From: Nitrospirota bacterium
GTDB lineage: Bacteria; Nitrospirota; Thermodesulfovibrionia; SZUA-242
Reading direction: 5' to 3'
Assembly (NCBI GenBank): GCA_016212095.1
Contig: JACRHH010000001.1
Coordinates: forward strand, 90,184-154,183
DNA: 64,000 nucleotides
A program made the position numbers and the translations under genes. Every line of letters begins with the position of its first letter. Position 1 is the first letter of the stretch. The notes beneath the pieces are model-generated. The model saw only the letters and a list, made by a program, of their open reading frames with translations. It was not told where the DNA came from and made no database searches. Below are positions 52,861-61,359 of the stretch, piece by piece.

Positions 52861-54012
52861 ATGGAAACTTTTTTTGCACCGCCTCAGAGAACCGAGCGAC
52901 GTAAATTCGAGAATCAGGTGCGCGATTTAAGCAATGACGCGGCAATGAGCGTTCTTCTGAAAGTGGCAACCGGCCTGCTGGTGGTGCTGAATGAAGACCG
53001 GCAGATCGTGGCGCTGAACCACTCTTTCCTCGACGCCTTGGGCATCACCAACCCGGAGGAGGCGCTGGGACTCAGACTCGGCGAGGCTCTCGGATGCATT
53101 CATGCTCACGAACTGCCCAACGGCTGCGGAACAACCCCGTTTTGCGCCACATGCGGGGCCGCCATCGCCATGATGACAGCCATCAACGATGACAGGGAAA
53201 GCGAGAGCACCTGCGCTCTCACATCCGGACGCAATGGGGTATATGAAGACATATGCCTTCTGGTTCGTGCTCAACCGGTTGTTATCGATGGCCATAGATG
53301 GATTCTGGTCTTTGCGCATGACATAACACAGGAGCAGTACTGGAACTCCATGGAGAAGGTGTTCCTTCACGACGTGAGCAATATACTGTCCATCCTCACG
53401 GGCCGCGTCGAGCTGCTCCATGCTGACATGCCCCATTCGTGCGAGGTTCAACAGATACTCTCAACCGTATGGCGGCTGAACGACGAAATCGATCTCCAAA
53501 AGAGCCTGTCGCACACCAGGGAAACCGCATATTCGCCACGCAAGGCGGCGGTAAGGCTTAGTGAGATAAGGCGGGAAATCGACTTGCTGGTCACAAGTCA
53601 CGATTCTGCGAGGGGCAAGAAAATCGCGACGGTATGGCCTATCGATGAGATAACGCTTTACACAGATCGTCTTCTGCTCTCCCGTATTCTCGATAACCTG
53701 CTGATCAACGCGATGGAGGCCACGGACCATGGCGGATCCATAGGACTTCATGTGCGTTGCGATAATTCCCATGTGGTCTGGGAGGTCTGGAACCGGCGCG
53801 CCATCGACAGGAATGTTCAAAAGAGGATATTCCAGAGGCACTTCAGCACCAAGGCCAAGGTTGGGCGCGGCTTGGGAACCTATGCGGCCAAGCTCTTCGG
53901 CGAGAAATACCTTGGCGGCGAAGTGACATTCTCCTCGGACGAAAAAACCGGTACGACATTCATGTTGCGGCTGCCTGTTGGCGCGATTTCAGATAAACCG
54001 GTTATTGACTAA
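52861..54012 (+). CDS. Histidine kinase with Cys-rich PAS-like sensor
   Basis: This 383-residue cytosolic kinase has a PAS-like domain (about 30-160) with a cysteine cluster: Cys79, Cys89, Cys95 and Cys98 in a Cys-x9-Cys-x5-Cys-x2-Cys spacing, plus Cys118. Such a cluster could hold zinc or an iron-sulfur cluster for redox sensing. The H-box is Phe-Leu-His-Asp-Val-Ser-Asn-Ile-Leu (His170), followed by an HATPase_c domain with Asn-Leu-Leu-Ile-Asn-Ala-Met-Glu-Ala and Lys-Val-Gly-Arg-Gly-Leu-Gly-Thr. The G1 box is weak. No response regulator gene is adjacent, so it is an orphan. Confidence 0.85.
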   Translation: METFFAPPQRTERRKFENQVRDLSNDAAMSVLLKVATGLLVVLNEDRQIVALNHSFLDALGITNPEEALGLRLGEALGCIHAHELPNGCGTTPFCATCGAAIAMMTAINDDRESESTCALTSGRNGVYEDICLLVRAQPVVIDGHRWILVFAHDITQEQYWNSMEKVFLHDVSNILSILTGRVELLHADMPHSCEVQQILSTVWRLNDEIDLQKSLSHTRETAYSPRKAAVRLSEIRREIDLLVTSHDSARGKKIATVWPIDEITLYTDRLLLSRILDNLLINAMEATDHGGSIGLHVRCDNSHVVWEVWNRRAIDRNVQKRIFQRHFSTKAKVGRGLGTYAAKLFGEKYLGGEVTFSSDEKTGTTFMLRLPVGAISDKPVID

Positions 54013-54045
54013 ATCATGACAAATCAGCTATATTATCAATCTCAT

Positions 54046-54122
54046 CGCGGGGTGGAGCAGCTCGGTAGCTCGTCGGGCTCATAACCCGAAGGCCGCAGGT
54101 TCAAATCCTGCCCCCGCTACCA
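54046..54122 (+). tRNA. Initiator tRNA-fMet (CAT)
   Basis: A 77-base cloverleaf starts CGCGGGG and ends CCCCGCT-A-CCA, so position 1 (C) faces U, a non-Watson-Crick pair as in initiators. The anticodon stem has three consecutive G-C pairs (GGG/CCC) around loop CTCATAA, anticodon CAT. D-arm GAGCAGCTCGGTAGCTC and T-arm GCAGGTTCAAATCCTGC are standard. Confidence 0.95.
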
Positions 54123-54138
54123 AAAGATTATCAGAAAG

Positions 54139-54227
54139 CCCGCCGGAAACGGCGGGCTTTTTTATTGATTTCTTTCCGCCGGAAACGGCGGGCTTTTTTA
54201 TTGATTTCTTTCCGCCGGAAACGGCGG
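54139..54227 (+). terminator. Triplicated 36-bp terminator hairpin after tRNA-fMet
   Basis: Three direct copies of a 36-base unit start at about 54141, 54177 and 54213. Each contains CCCGCCGGAAACGGCGGG, a strong GC hairpin with GAAA loop. The first two copies are followed by TTTTTT; the third is cut and ends with CACC instead. They probably ensure termination behind the tRNA and block read-through to the DUF1189 gene, which converges on it. Confidence 0.88.
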
Positions 54228-54248
54228 GCACCTTCGCGCCGGATTATA

Positions 54249-55097
54249 TCAGGCCGGTTGCTCCGGTTTTGGTGTGGCTCCCTGTGTATGCGCTATGGCG
54301 TTTTTCAATGTCTGGTAAACATATCCCACTGCTATGAGCTGATAAAAGATACCTATCAACGGCATGTTGATCCCCAGTCCGACAAAAAACGCTTCGACAA
54401 CAACCGCGGGGGTGAGGGCTACTGCGGTAAGGCGCATGACCGCATCCATTGTGATGGAAGGCGCGGCGCGCATAATCCATACGCGGGATATGAACGCATA
54501 CGCCAGAAGCTGAAACATCCGGTAGAAGAAATTGAGGCCAAGCACCAGCGGCCAGGCGAAAAAAGGAAGCGCAGACTTCATTCCTTCGGCGCTCTTTATC
54601 ACCGTCTCGCGGCTTATCGTCATTTTCCCAAAGTCGGAAAGCGGAGCCTCCGTAATTCCGCCGCCAAGGCCGCGCACCTGAAGGTTTGTTTTTGTGACCA
54701 GTATCATCGCCTCGGAGTCGGCGTTTTCGAGTGAAACAACCTTGCCGGTTGTGTCGAAGATCGCCATCGGCTTGCCTTCATAATTGAGCGTGATCGGTTC
54801 TATGCCTTTATCGATCGCCTCGAACCTGGCCTCGCCGTTTTCAACCATAATCACGGGCATCGGCTCCAGAATTGCCGGCAGGCTGTCGGAGACGAAACGG
54901 TCGTAGCCCCGCGACACAGCCGCCGCGTGAAATACGGATGCCACTGCAACCAGCATGAACAGATAGAGAAATCCGCGCCCGTCCCACGACGACCTGACCT
55001 CGTCGTAGAGGGTCATGGAATGAAACGACTTCAAAACGGAAGGGAAAAAGGCAGTTCGCGCCGGGACGGCGCGTGGCGATTCGGATTCTGTGCTCAT
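54249..55097 (-). CDS. DUF1189 family membrane protein
   Basis: This 282-residue protein matches the DUF1189 plan: N-terminal helix after a Tyr-Asp-Glu-Val-Arg motif, an extracytoplasmic domain of about 100 residues (with Phe-Glu-Ala-Ile-Asp-Lys-Gly and Ala-Ile-Phe-Asp-Thr-Thr-Gly), and a C-terminal block of three to four helices. The phrase Glu-Ala-Met-Ile-Leu-Val-Thr-Lys-Thr is close to that of other members. Function unknown. The gene converges on the tRNA-fMet terminators. Confidence 0.8.
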   Translation of the reverse strand: MSTESESPRAVPARTAFFPSVLKSFHSMTLYDEVRSSWDGRGFLYLFMLVAVASVFHAAAVSRGYDRFVSDSLPAILEPMPVIMVENGEARFEAIDKGIEPITLNYEGKPMAIFDTTGKVVSLENADSEAMILVTKTNLQVRGLGGGITEAPLSDFGKMTISRETVIKSAEGMKSALPFFAWPLVLGLNFFYRMFQLLAYAFISRVWIMRAAPSITMDAVMRLTAVALTPAVVVEAFFVGLGINMPLIGIFYQLIAVGYVYQTLKNAIAHTQGATPKPEQPA

Positions 55098-55154
55098 TAT
55101 TGTATATGGGATTGTATCGCTCCTGAAGGTTACAGGTCAACCTGGACGATTGCG

Positions 55155-55700
55155 TCAAAAACTTCGGCGGAGCCTGATGCCGAAATATTCGCTGTCAGCT
55201 TCGGCCTGAACATGCCAGCCCGCATAGGGACGGGTAAAGAAATGGCTGCTTGCCATTCCGATGGCCGCCCCGGCAATCACATCATGCGCGTAGTGATTTT
55301 TTGACTCAACGCGGCTATATGCCACAAACAATGCCGCGGCATAGGCTGGCATTCCGTAATCCCAACCGTACCGGCTTCGCAGGAACTCGGCGGATGCGAA
55401 CGAAACCGAGGCGTGGCCGGACGGAAATGAGTGGACTCCGCCGTTTGGGCGCCGCTCATCAACCGTCTGCTTGAGCGCGTATGTGGCCCCAAGCGTAACC
55501 GCCGCAGACTTGCCGAACATCACCGCGCCCTCGTCGTCACGATTGGAGATTGCCGTGCCGCCCGCAACGGCAGGCAACGCAAGAAACAGAACATCGCCGG
55601 CAGTCTCGATGCCGTCTCCGGCATGAGCGATGCCGGCGGCAACAAGGCAGAGCAGGATTGCCGAGAGCAAAATCGCGGCCCGGCTCGGTTGACGAGGCAT
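55155..55700 (-). CDS. Secreted PAP2-family phosphatase
   Basis: This 181-residue protein has a signal peptide (about 1-27). The three PAP2 motifs are present: Lys-Gln-Thr-Val-Asp-Glu-Arg-Arg-Pro, Phe-Pro-Ser-Gly-His-Ala, and Ser-Arg-Val-Glu-Ser-Lys-Asn-His-Tyr-Ala-His-Asp with catalytic His. It probably removes phosphate from lipid or polyprenyl pyrophosphates at the periplasmic face. The gene follows the FAD oxidoreductase gene by 10 bases. Confidence 0.9.
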   Translation of the reverse strand: MPRQPSRAAILLSAILLCLVAAGIAHAGDGIETAGDVLFLALPAVAGGTAISNRDDEGAVMFGKSAAVTLGATYALKQTVDERRPNGGVHSFPSGHASVSFASAEFLRSRYGWDYGMPAYAAALFVAYSRVESKNHYAHDVIAGAAIGMASSHFFTRPYAGWHVQAEADSEYFGIRLRRSF

Positions 55701-55710
55701 CAGCTCCTGT

Positions 55711-56922
55711 TCACGCCGCCGTCAAATCCGCAAACCCCAGTGTTCCGGCAATCGCCTTGTCCTTGCGCCGTCCAAGCGGAATCCGGTTGCGGATCAGCCA
55801 CGTATATATTCCGGCGCGGGCGGTGTTGTCTCCCATGAAAACCGCCCCGGCAAGCGTGCCGTCGTCGCGCAGAACCAGTTTTCGGTAGCCGCCGTCCTTG
55901 CGGGAGATGATGCTATCGAAGCCCGGCTCCTGCGTGTCGATCATGCCGATGGTGATCACCGGCGTCCGAAGTATCTCGGTTGCGTTCATCACCGAAAGAA
56001 ATCCCGCGTATTTGATTCCCGCGCCCGCCATGTTGCGGCCCGCGATGCGGCCCGTCTCCTCGGTGTTCGTCCACGAAGCGCAGACAGCCGACCGGCCGGT
56101 TGCGATGTCTGTATGCTCGCATACGTCGCCCGCAGCAAAGACGCCGGACGAGTTTTGCGATTGAAGCATCTCGTCCACCACAATTCCGCTTGAAACCGCG
56201 ATATTAGCGCCGGAAAGCGCGTCGAGGTTCGGGCGCGAGCCGAGCGCCGTGATAACGATGTCGGCGCCGATTTCGCCTCCGGATGCAAGAAGCGCCGTGT
56301 TTTCGCGGAGTTCGCCCACTTCGTCGCCGGTTATGACGCCGATGCCCGCTCTCTCAAGCAGACCGGCTGCGATCTGCGCCGCGCCGTCGTCGAGTCTCTG
56401 CGGCAAGATTCTACCCATTCGCTCCACGATTGTGGGCTGCACGCCGATTTTCGATAGCGAAATCGCGGCCTTCACGCCCACAAGCCCGCCGCCGATTATG
56501 AGCGCGGTTTTCCTGCCCGGCGCGTACCGCCTGATGCCTATGGCGTCGTAGCGGGTTTTAAGAGCGAAAACGCCGTCGCGCCTGGTTCCGGCAACTGACG
56601 GAATTGCCGCGCTTCCGCCGGTCGCAATCAAAAGGCGGTCGTAGGCAAGCGATTCTCCGGACGCAAGCGAAACGGTTTTCGACGACGTATCGATTGCCGT
56701 AACCCTGCCGTCGATGCGCCTGATGGCGTAAACATCGTACGGGTTTGCGGCGAACGAGATGTCGGCGGCGGCGTTTTCGATCAGCATGGGGATGAGCGGA
56801 CGGTAATACGGCGCGCCCGGCTCATCCGTAATTAGCGTGATCGAAGCGCCCTTGTCGGCCTTGCGGATCTCGGAGGCGGCGGTCAGGCCCGCGATGCCTC
56901 CGCCGATGATTACATGATTCAT
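55711..56922 (-). CDS. FAD/NAD(P)-dependent oxidoreductase of the CooS cluster
   Basis: This 403-residue pyridine nucleotide-disulfide oxidoreductase has an FAD site Ile-Gly-Gly-Gly-Ile-Ala-Gly-Leu at the N-terminus, a second dinucleotide site Ile-Ile-Gly-Gly-Gly-Leu-Val-Gly-Val near residue 140, and Val-Phe-Ala-Ala-Gly-Asp-Val-Cys. No redox-active CxxxxC is seen. It overlaps the CooF-like ferredoxin gene by 4 bases. In the known CooS-CooF-FNOR clusters this flavoprotein passes electrons from CO oxidation to NAD(P)+, or the reverse. The trio is complete here. Confidence 0.87.
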   Translation of the reverse strand: MNHVIIGGGIAGLTAASEIRKADKGASITLITDEPGAPYYRPLIPMLIENAAADISFAANPYDVYAIRRIDGRVTAIDTSSKTVSLASGESLAYDRLLIATGGSAAIPSVAGTRRDGVFALKTRYDAIGIRRYAPGRKTALIIGGGLVGVKAAISLSKIGVQPTIVERMGRILPQRLDDGAAQIAAGLLERAGIGVITGDEVGELRENTALLASGGEIGADIVITALGSRPNLDALSGANIAVSSGIVVDEMLQSQNSSGVFAAGDVCEHTDIATGRSAVCASWTNTEETGRIAGRNMAGAGIKYAGFLSVMNATEILRTPVITIGMIDTQEPGFDSIISRKDGGYRKLVLRDDGTLAGAVFMGDNTARAGIYTWLIRNRIPLGRRKDKAIAGTLGFADLTAA

Positions 56923-57422
56923 GGCCAGCTCCTGACCGCATCCGCTTCCGCAAGCACAAGCCGCGTCCGCTTTTCCTTCGATACGCCTTCAACGTCGGCC
57001 ATGTAGAGCGCGCCGGTGGGGCACGATTCCACACAGGCCGGAACATCGTGCTTGTGGCAGCGGTCGCATTTCACCGCGATATGCTTGTCCGGATCGCGGG
57101 TGATCACGCCGAACGGGCAGAGCATCACGCATGTCCAGCAGCCGATGCACCGCTCTTTATGACGCCGCACGAAGCCGTTGTCGTCTTTGTACAGGCATCC
57201 GCTGATGCAGCCGCGCACGCACGGCGCGTCTTCGCAGTGTCTGCAAAGAACCGGCATTTTCAGGTTGTCGGCCTGTTCCACAAACAGCCGCTTCATCGGC
57301 GGCGGCTGCTGCAACACCGCCGACAGAAGCGTTTTGCCCTTCGAATGGCGCACAGCGCAGCCGATCTCGCAACTGCGGCATCCGGTGCAGCGTTCCGGTT
57401 TCACGAATATCTGCTTTTTCAT
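56919..57422 (-). CDS. cooF: CooF-like 4Fe-4S ferredoxin
   Basis: This 167-residue polyferredoxin has several CxxCxxC sets: Cys-Thr-Gly-Cys-Arg-Ser-Cys near the N-terminus, Cys-Arg-His-Cys-x4-Cys, Cys-Ile-Gly-Cys-Trp-Thr-Cys and Cys-Asp-Arg-Cys-x-Lys-His. It accepts electrons from CooS and gives them to the FAD oxidoreductase encoded next. It follows cooS by 15 bases. Confidence 0.9.
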   Translation of the reverse strand: MKKQIFVKPERCTGCRSCEIGCAVRHSKGKTLLSAVLQQPPPMKRLFVEQADNLKMPVLCRHCEDAPCVRGCISGCLYKDDNGFVRRHKERCIGCWTCVMLCPFGVITRDPDKHIAVKCDRCHKHDVPACVESCPTGALYMADVEGVSKEKRTRLVLAEADAVRSWP

Positions 57423-57437
57423 AGCCGCGCCTCCCCG

Positions 57438-59345
57438 TCAGGCCGAAAGGCCGAGGCCTGTGCGACGCTCCGATATGGCGGCAAGCAGCTTGGCCGCAGC
57501 CGCAAGCGGATCGGGCTCGACGATGAAATATCCGCCGAACAGGTCTTTCACCGCCGACGTAAGCACGCCGGTGACAACGCTGCTTCCGATCACCGGCGGA
57601 ACAACTCCCAGATGCGTTGGCAGGCCAGCCGCAACCGCCCAGGTGCCGATGGCTACAGCCTTTTCGGTCACCGGCTCCGGCGCCGAGGCCACAACAGGAA
57701 GCATGTTCAGGTCAACGCCCAGCCTGTTCGCCACGGCCACGGCCACGTCTGCGGCGCGGCTGTTGTCCACGCACGATCCCATGTGAAGCACAAGCGGAAG
57801 CGGCCCGCCAAGCCCGGCGGCCTGTCCGACTGCCGTGAGCACCGCCTTGAGGCCCGGCCCGGCGTACTTTCCGGTTGCCTCCGGCGTCATGAAGCCGTGG
57901 CGGGCAAACGCGCCCGACGCGCAGCCGGTTGCCAGAATCAGCACGTTTTTGGCCGCAAGCTCTTTAATCATCGCAACGTAATTTGCGTCCTGCGTAACTT
58001 TCACCGTGTTGCATCCGGCAAACAGGCAGACGCCGTAGATGTTTCCGGCAACGATGTTGTCGATCAGCGGTTTGAGCGGATCGGCTGCGTCAAGCAGCGA
58101 CAGCGCGCCCACAATCGCCTCGGTCGAAAATCCGGCAAACGCGGTTGTTAAAATATCCGGAATATTCACCTTCGCCGGGTCGCGTTTTGTGAACGCCACG
58201 ATCGCCGTTTCGATGATCTTTCTTGCCGAATCGCGCGCGCCGTCCTCGTGAAACTCGATATGCGTTGCGCCCGTGATCCTGGCAATCGGCATCGTGGTTA
58301 TCAGCCGGGTGTGAAAGCATTCGGCAACGTTAGCAAGCGCGGGCATGATGCACTGGTAATCCACAACCATTGCGTCGAGCGCGCCGGTGAGAATCACGGT
58401 TTCCTGCGAAACCGAGCTTGTGGCCAGCGGAATCTTGTGGCGCATCATCACCTCGTTGCCGGTGCAGCAGACGCCCACCACGTTTACGCCGCCCGCCGCC
58501 CCGGCGGCGCGGGCCTTTTCGTTCAGCTCAGGGTCGCCCGCAACCTGCGCGATCATGTCGCTAAGAAGCGGATTATGGCCATGAAGCGCGATGTTCACCG
58601 CGTCGGCCCGAAGCACGCCAAGATTCGCCATTGTTGCCACCGGAGACGGCGTGCCGAAAAGTATGTCGGCGATGTCGGTCGCCATGTGGCAGGCCGCATA
58701 GTCGGCAAGCGCGCACTTCACCGCGCCAAGCAGGATGTTCACCGCGTCGGCGTCAACGCCGTAGGTCGTGCGGTGCATCGATTCCGAAACGGCTGAATCT
58801 ATGCCGCGCGGCACAACGCCGTATTTAAGAAACGTTTCAACGCGGCCCTTGGTCACGGTTGTTGCGGCCCATGTGGACGGCTCGTCTTTTTCGGAGAAAT
58901 CTTCGAGCGCCCTTAGCGCAACCACGCGCGCAATGTCGTTTGCTGTCATGCCGTCAATGTCCACGCCAATGCGCGCGGCAACGCTCTTTAGCTTGTTGAC
59001 ATCCTTGATGGGATAGTCCGGAGCCTGGCCGATTGACGAGCGCAGAAGCGTGTGCGCGAGGTGCTTTGCGTGTCCGCCGTGCGAGGCGGTTCCGGCGGCG
59101 ATGGCGCGGGAGAGTCCGCGCGCAACCATCACGTCGGCGTTCGCGCCGCATACGCCAACGCGCGCGCCGTCGCCAAACGGGCTGATGCGGCACGGCCCCT
59201 GCAAGCAGTGGCGGCAGCAGAGGCCGGTTTCGCCGAATCCGCACTGAGGCTTCTGCGCCTCGTACCTGTCCCAAACAGTCTGAACGCCGCAAGCGGCGGC
59301 TGATTCTACAGCCTTCAATGTTGCTGAATCGATTGATTTGTCCAT
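57438..59345 (-). CDS. cooS: Anaerobic Ni-Fe carbon monoxide dehydrogenase catalytic subunit
   Basis: This 635-residue CooS oxidises CO to CO2 at a Ni-4Fe-4S C-cluster. D-cluster ligands Cys35 and Cys43 and B-cluster ligands Cys44, Cys47, Cys52 and Cys66 are all in the expected spacing. C-cluster ligands are visible in Leu-His-Gly-His-Asn-Pro, Gly-Val-Cys-Cys-Thr-Gly, Tyr-Gln-Cys-Ile, Phe-Ala-Gly-Cys-Asn, Thr-Gly-Cys-Ala-Ser and Gly-Ser-Cys-Val-Asp. A complete active site is therefore likely. No cooC (Ni insertion ATPase) or acetyl-CoA synthase genes lie in the window; respiration or stress protection by CO oxidation is a fair guess. Confidence 0.96.
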   Translation of the reverse strand: MDKSIDSATLKAVESAAACGVQTVWDRYEAQKPQCGFGETGLCCRHCLQGPCRISPFGDGARVGVCGANADVMVARGLSRAIAAGTASHGGHAKHLAHTLLRSSIGQAPDYPIKDVNKLKSVAARIGVDIDGMTANDIARVVALRALEDFSEKDEPSTWAATTVTKGRVETFLKYGVVPRGIDSAVSESMHRTTYGVDADAVNILLGAVKCALADYAACHMATDIADILFGTPSPVATMANLGVLRADAVNIALHGHNPLLSDMIAQVAGDPELNEKARAAGAAGGVNVVGVCCTGNEVMMRHKIPLATSSVSQETVILTGALDAMVVDYQCIMPALANVAECFHTRLITTMPIARITGATHIEFHEDGARDSARKIIETAIVAFTKRDPAKVNIPDILTTAFAGFSTEAIVGALSLLDAADPLKPLIDNIVAGNIYGVCLFAGCNTVKVTQDANYVAMIKELAAKNVLILATGCASGAFARHGFMTPEATGKYAGPGLKAVLTAVGQAAGLGGPLPLVLHMGSCVDNSRAADVAVAVANRLGVDLNMLPVVASAPEPVTEKAVAIGTWAVAAGLPTHLGVVPPVIGSSVVTGVLTSAVKDLFGGYFIVEPDPLAAAAKLLAAISERRTGLGLSA

Positions 59346-59377
59346 GGATGCCCCCTTCCGAACTTAAAACATTAAAA

Positions 59378-59383
59378 TATAAT
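59378..59383 (+). promoter_or_regulatory. Possible -10 element before the BrnT/BrnA remnant
   Basis: TATAAT, a perfect -10 hexamer, lies 9 bases before the ATG at 59392 within an AT-rich stretch (59365-59390). The spacing would leave a very short leader. No clear -35 was identified. It probably belonged to the former toxin-antitoxin operon. Confidence 0.4.
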
Positions 59384-59391
59384 ATTCTATC

Positions 59392-59588
59392 ATGACGTTT
59401 GAATTTGACCCGACATGAAAGCTAAAGAACTCGACAGAAAATTTGATGATGGCGAGGACATTTCCAGATACCTCGCCCTGTCAAAGGCAAAACGGCCTGA
59501 ACAGGAACAGAAACGGGTAGAGGTTGCTTCCCCTCAAACCCTCTCATACACGTCATCGAACCTCACGATGTCGTCCTCGCCCAGATAA
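59392..59588 (+). pseudogene. Decayed BrnT toxin / CopG-BrnA antitoxin remnant
   Basis: A seven-residue opening Met-Thr-Phe-Glu-Phe-Asp-Pro, typical of BrnT toxins, begins at 59392 and meets a stop overlapping (ATGA) the ATG at 59415. From there 57 codons run to 59588. The first about 36 residues match the start of CopG/BrnA-type antitoxins (Lys-Ala-Lys-Glu-Leu-Asp-Arg-Lys-Phe-Asp-Asp-Gly-Glu-Asp). After Lys-Arg-Val-Glu-Val the antitoxin-like sequence ends and the frame reads into the antisense of manC. Most of the toxin and the DNA-binding end of the antitoxin are gone. It is therefore a deletion relic, not a working system. Confidence 0.72.
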
Positions 59589-60907
59589 TCGCCGTTTTGA
59601 ACCTCGATAACGTGAAGCGGAATGCGGCCCGGATTTTCGAGCCTGTGCCTCATCGACATCGGGATATACGTCGATTCATTCGGATGCACCTCGACCACCT
59701 CCTCGCCCCTTGTCACTCTCGCGGTTCCGGCAACCACAACCCAGTGCTCGCTTCTGTGGTGGTGCATCTGCAAACTAAGCTTGGCTCCCGGATGAACCGT
59801 CAGCCGCTTGATCTGGTAGCGGGCGGTTTTTTCGAGCACGGTGTACGATCCCCACGGGCGTTCGACTGTTAGATGCGTGACATGCTCGCTGGCGTTTCGC
59901 TTGCGCAGTATATCGACAACCTTTTTCACATCCTGCGCCCGGTCTTTCGGGCAGACAAGCACAGCGTCGGGCGTCTCGACCACAACCAGGTCTTTCAGCC
60001 CGATAGTGGCAACCAGCCGCTCCGAAGCGATAACCGATGTGCCGGATGAATCCACATCCACCACATTTCCCTGAAAGATGTTGCCTCGCGGGTCTTTTTC
60101 GAGCACCTCATCAAGCGCGCTCCAGCTTCCCACATCAGACCAGCCGAAATCGGCTGGAAGCACCACGGCGCGGTCGGTTTTCTCCATCACGGCGTAATCG
60201 ATGGAGATGGACGGAAGCAGTGCGTAGCCCTCGTCGGTAACCGGCCCGTCCACAACCGCGATGTGTATCGCGGGCTCGAACTTTTCAAGCTCGTCAAGAA
60301 TAGCCGATGCCCTCCAGCAGAAAATACCGCTGTTCCAGAAGTAGTTGCCGTCGGCGATATACCTTGCGGCGGTTTCGTGATCCGGTTTTTCCGCAAACCG
60401 CACAACCTTTAAAACGCCGCCGCCAAGATCTTCGCCGCCCTGAATGTAGCCGTAGCCGGTTTCCGGATGCGTCGGCTTCATGCCGAAGGTCACAAGCCGT
60501 CCGTCTGCCGCAAACCAGACGGCCATTTCGACAGCCTCGCGGAATTTCGCCTCGTCGCGGATGAAATGATCGGCGGGCATCACAAGCATAATACCCTCCG
60601 GATCGGCCTTGACCACCTCCGCCGCCGCAAGCGCAATCGCGGGCGCGGTGTTCCGGGCCGACGGCTCGGCGATGACAGAGGCGCTTCGCGAATTGAGCAT
60701 CTTCACCGCTCCGGATTGCGCGCGGGTGGTAACGATCATAACGCGCCCGCCCCGCACCACGCGCTCGGCCCGCGTGATCGTCTCCTCAAGCATGGTATTT
60801 ACCGAAAGCAGGCGCAGAAGCTGTTTTGGCGATTCCTCGCGGCTCATCGGCCAGAAGCGCGTTCCGCTTCCTCCGGCAAGAATTACGGCGTTGATCGATG
60901 CGTTCAT
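59534..60907 (-). CDS. manC: Mannose-1-phosphate guanylyltransferase / mannose-6-phosphate isomerase
   Basis: This 457-residue bifunctional ManC/AlgA-type enzyme has the pyrophosphorylase motif Ala-Gly-Gly-Ser-Gly-Thr-Arg-Phe-Trp-Pro-Met-Ser-Arg near residue 11 and a C-terminal cupin (about 335-455) with Glu-Arg-Pro-Trp-Gly-Ser-Tyr and Gln-Met-His-His-His-Arg-Ser-Glu-His-Trp-Val-Val metal ligands. It produces GDP-mannose, plausibly the donor route to the GT-C mannosyltransferase-like proteins at 17-22 kb. Its 3' end is overlapped on the other strand by the antitoxin relic. Confidence 0.94.
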   Translation of the reverse strand: MNASINAVILAGGSGTRFWPMSREESPKQLLRLLSVNTMLEETITRAERVVRGGRVMIVTTRAQSGAVKMLNSRSASVIAEPSARNTAPAIALAAAEVVKADPEGIMLVMPADHFIRDEAKFREAVEMAVWFAADGRLVTFGMKPTHPETGYGYIQGGEDLGGGVLKVVRFAEKPDHETAARYIADGNYFWNSGIFCWRASAILDELEKFEPAIHIAVVDGPVTDEGYALLPSISIDYAVMEKTDRAVVLPADFGWSDVGSWSALDEVLEKDPRGNIFQGNVVDVDSSGTSVIASERLVATIGLKDLVVVETPDAVLVCPKDRAQDVKKVVDILRKRNASEHVTHLTVERPWGSYTVLEKTARYQIKRLTVHPGAKLSLQMHHHRSEHWVVVAGTARVTRGEEVVEVHPNESTYIPMSMRHRLENPGRIPLHVIEVQNGDYLGEDDIVRFDDVYERV

Positions 60908-61065
60908 GAAAGTCCCTCCCGGTTTGGTTCAATTGGAACTGTGTCTGTTTTCAGGCCGTATTATATGCCAATTCAATATCAGGCCGAAACAGGGCGGCAG
61001 CGTCCTGTCGCCTGTTCGCCATGAGCGCATCAACCGGAAAGATTTCAGCCATTTGGCCAAGGGCT

Positions 61066-61359
61066 TCACTGGCCTGCAAAACCCGCCTCCTTGCCGTGTT
61101 TTAGAGCAACGACAAGGATGCGTTCCGTTTCGATTCGATAACGCAGAACGTAACCGGATGTTCCGAAAGGGATAACCAAATCCCTGTACTTCGGCATAGT
61201 TTCAACAGGTTTGCCTATGTAAGGATGATGCATCAACAGGTTAATCGCGCCTTTGATTACGGTTACAGCACGCGTTGCGGCCTCGTTGCTGTGCGGCACA
61301 AGGAAATCCCGCAACCGTTGCAGGTCGGCAATCGCGCCGGGGAGCCACTCAACCTTCAT
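61066..61359 (-). CDS. ParE/RelE-type toxin
   Basis: This 97-residue toxin starts Val-Glu-Trp-Leu-Pro-Gly-Ala-Ile-Ala-Asp-Leu and has His-Pro-Tyr-Ile-Gly-Lys-Pro-Val in the middle, then Tyr-Arg-Asp-Leu-Val-Ile-Pro-Phe-Gly and Tyr-Val-Leu-Arg-Tyr-Arg-Ile, the usual ParE core. Its start overlaps the antitoxin stop by 4 bases. It may poison gyrase or cut mRNA; the two cannot be told apart here. Confidence 0.87.
   Translation of the reverse strand: MKVEWLPGAIADLQRLRDFLVPHSNEAATRAVTVIKGAINLLMHHPYIGKPVETMPKYRDLVIPFGTSGYVLRYRIETERILVVALKHGKEAGFAGQ

Noticed and set aside
54165..54734. 189-residue frame beginning in the terminator repeats
   Set aside because: It starts in tandem hairpins and runs antisense through the DUF1189 gene.
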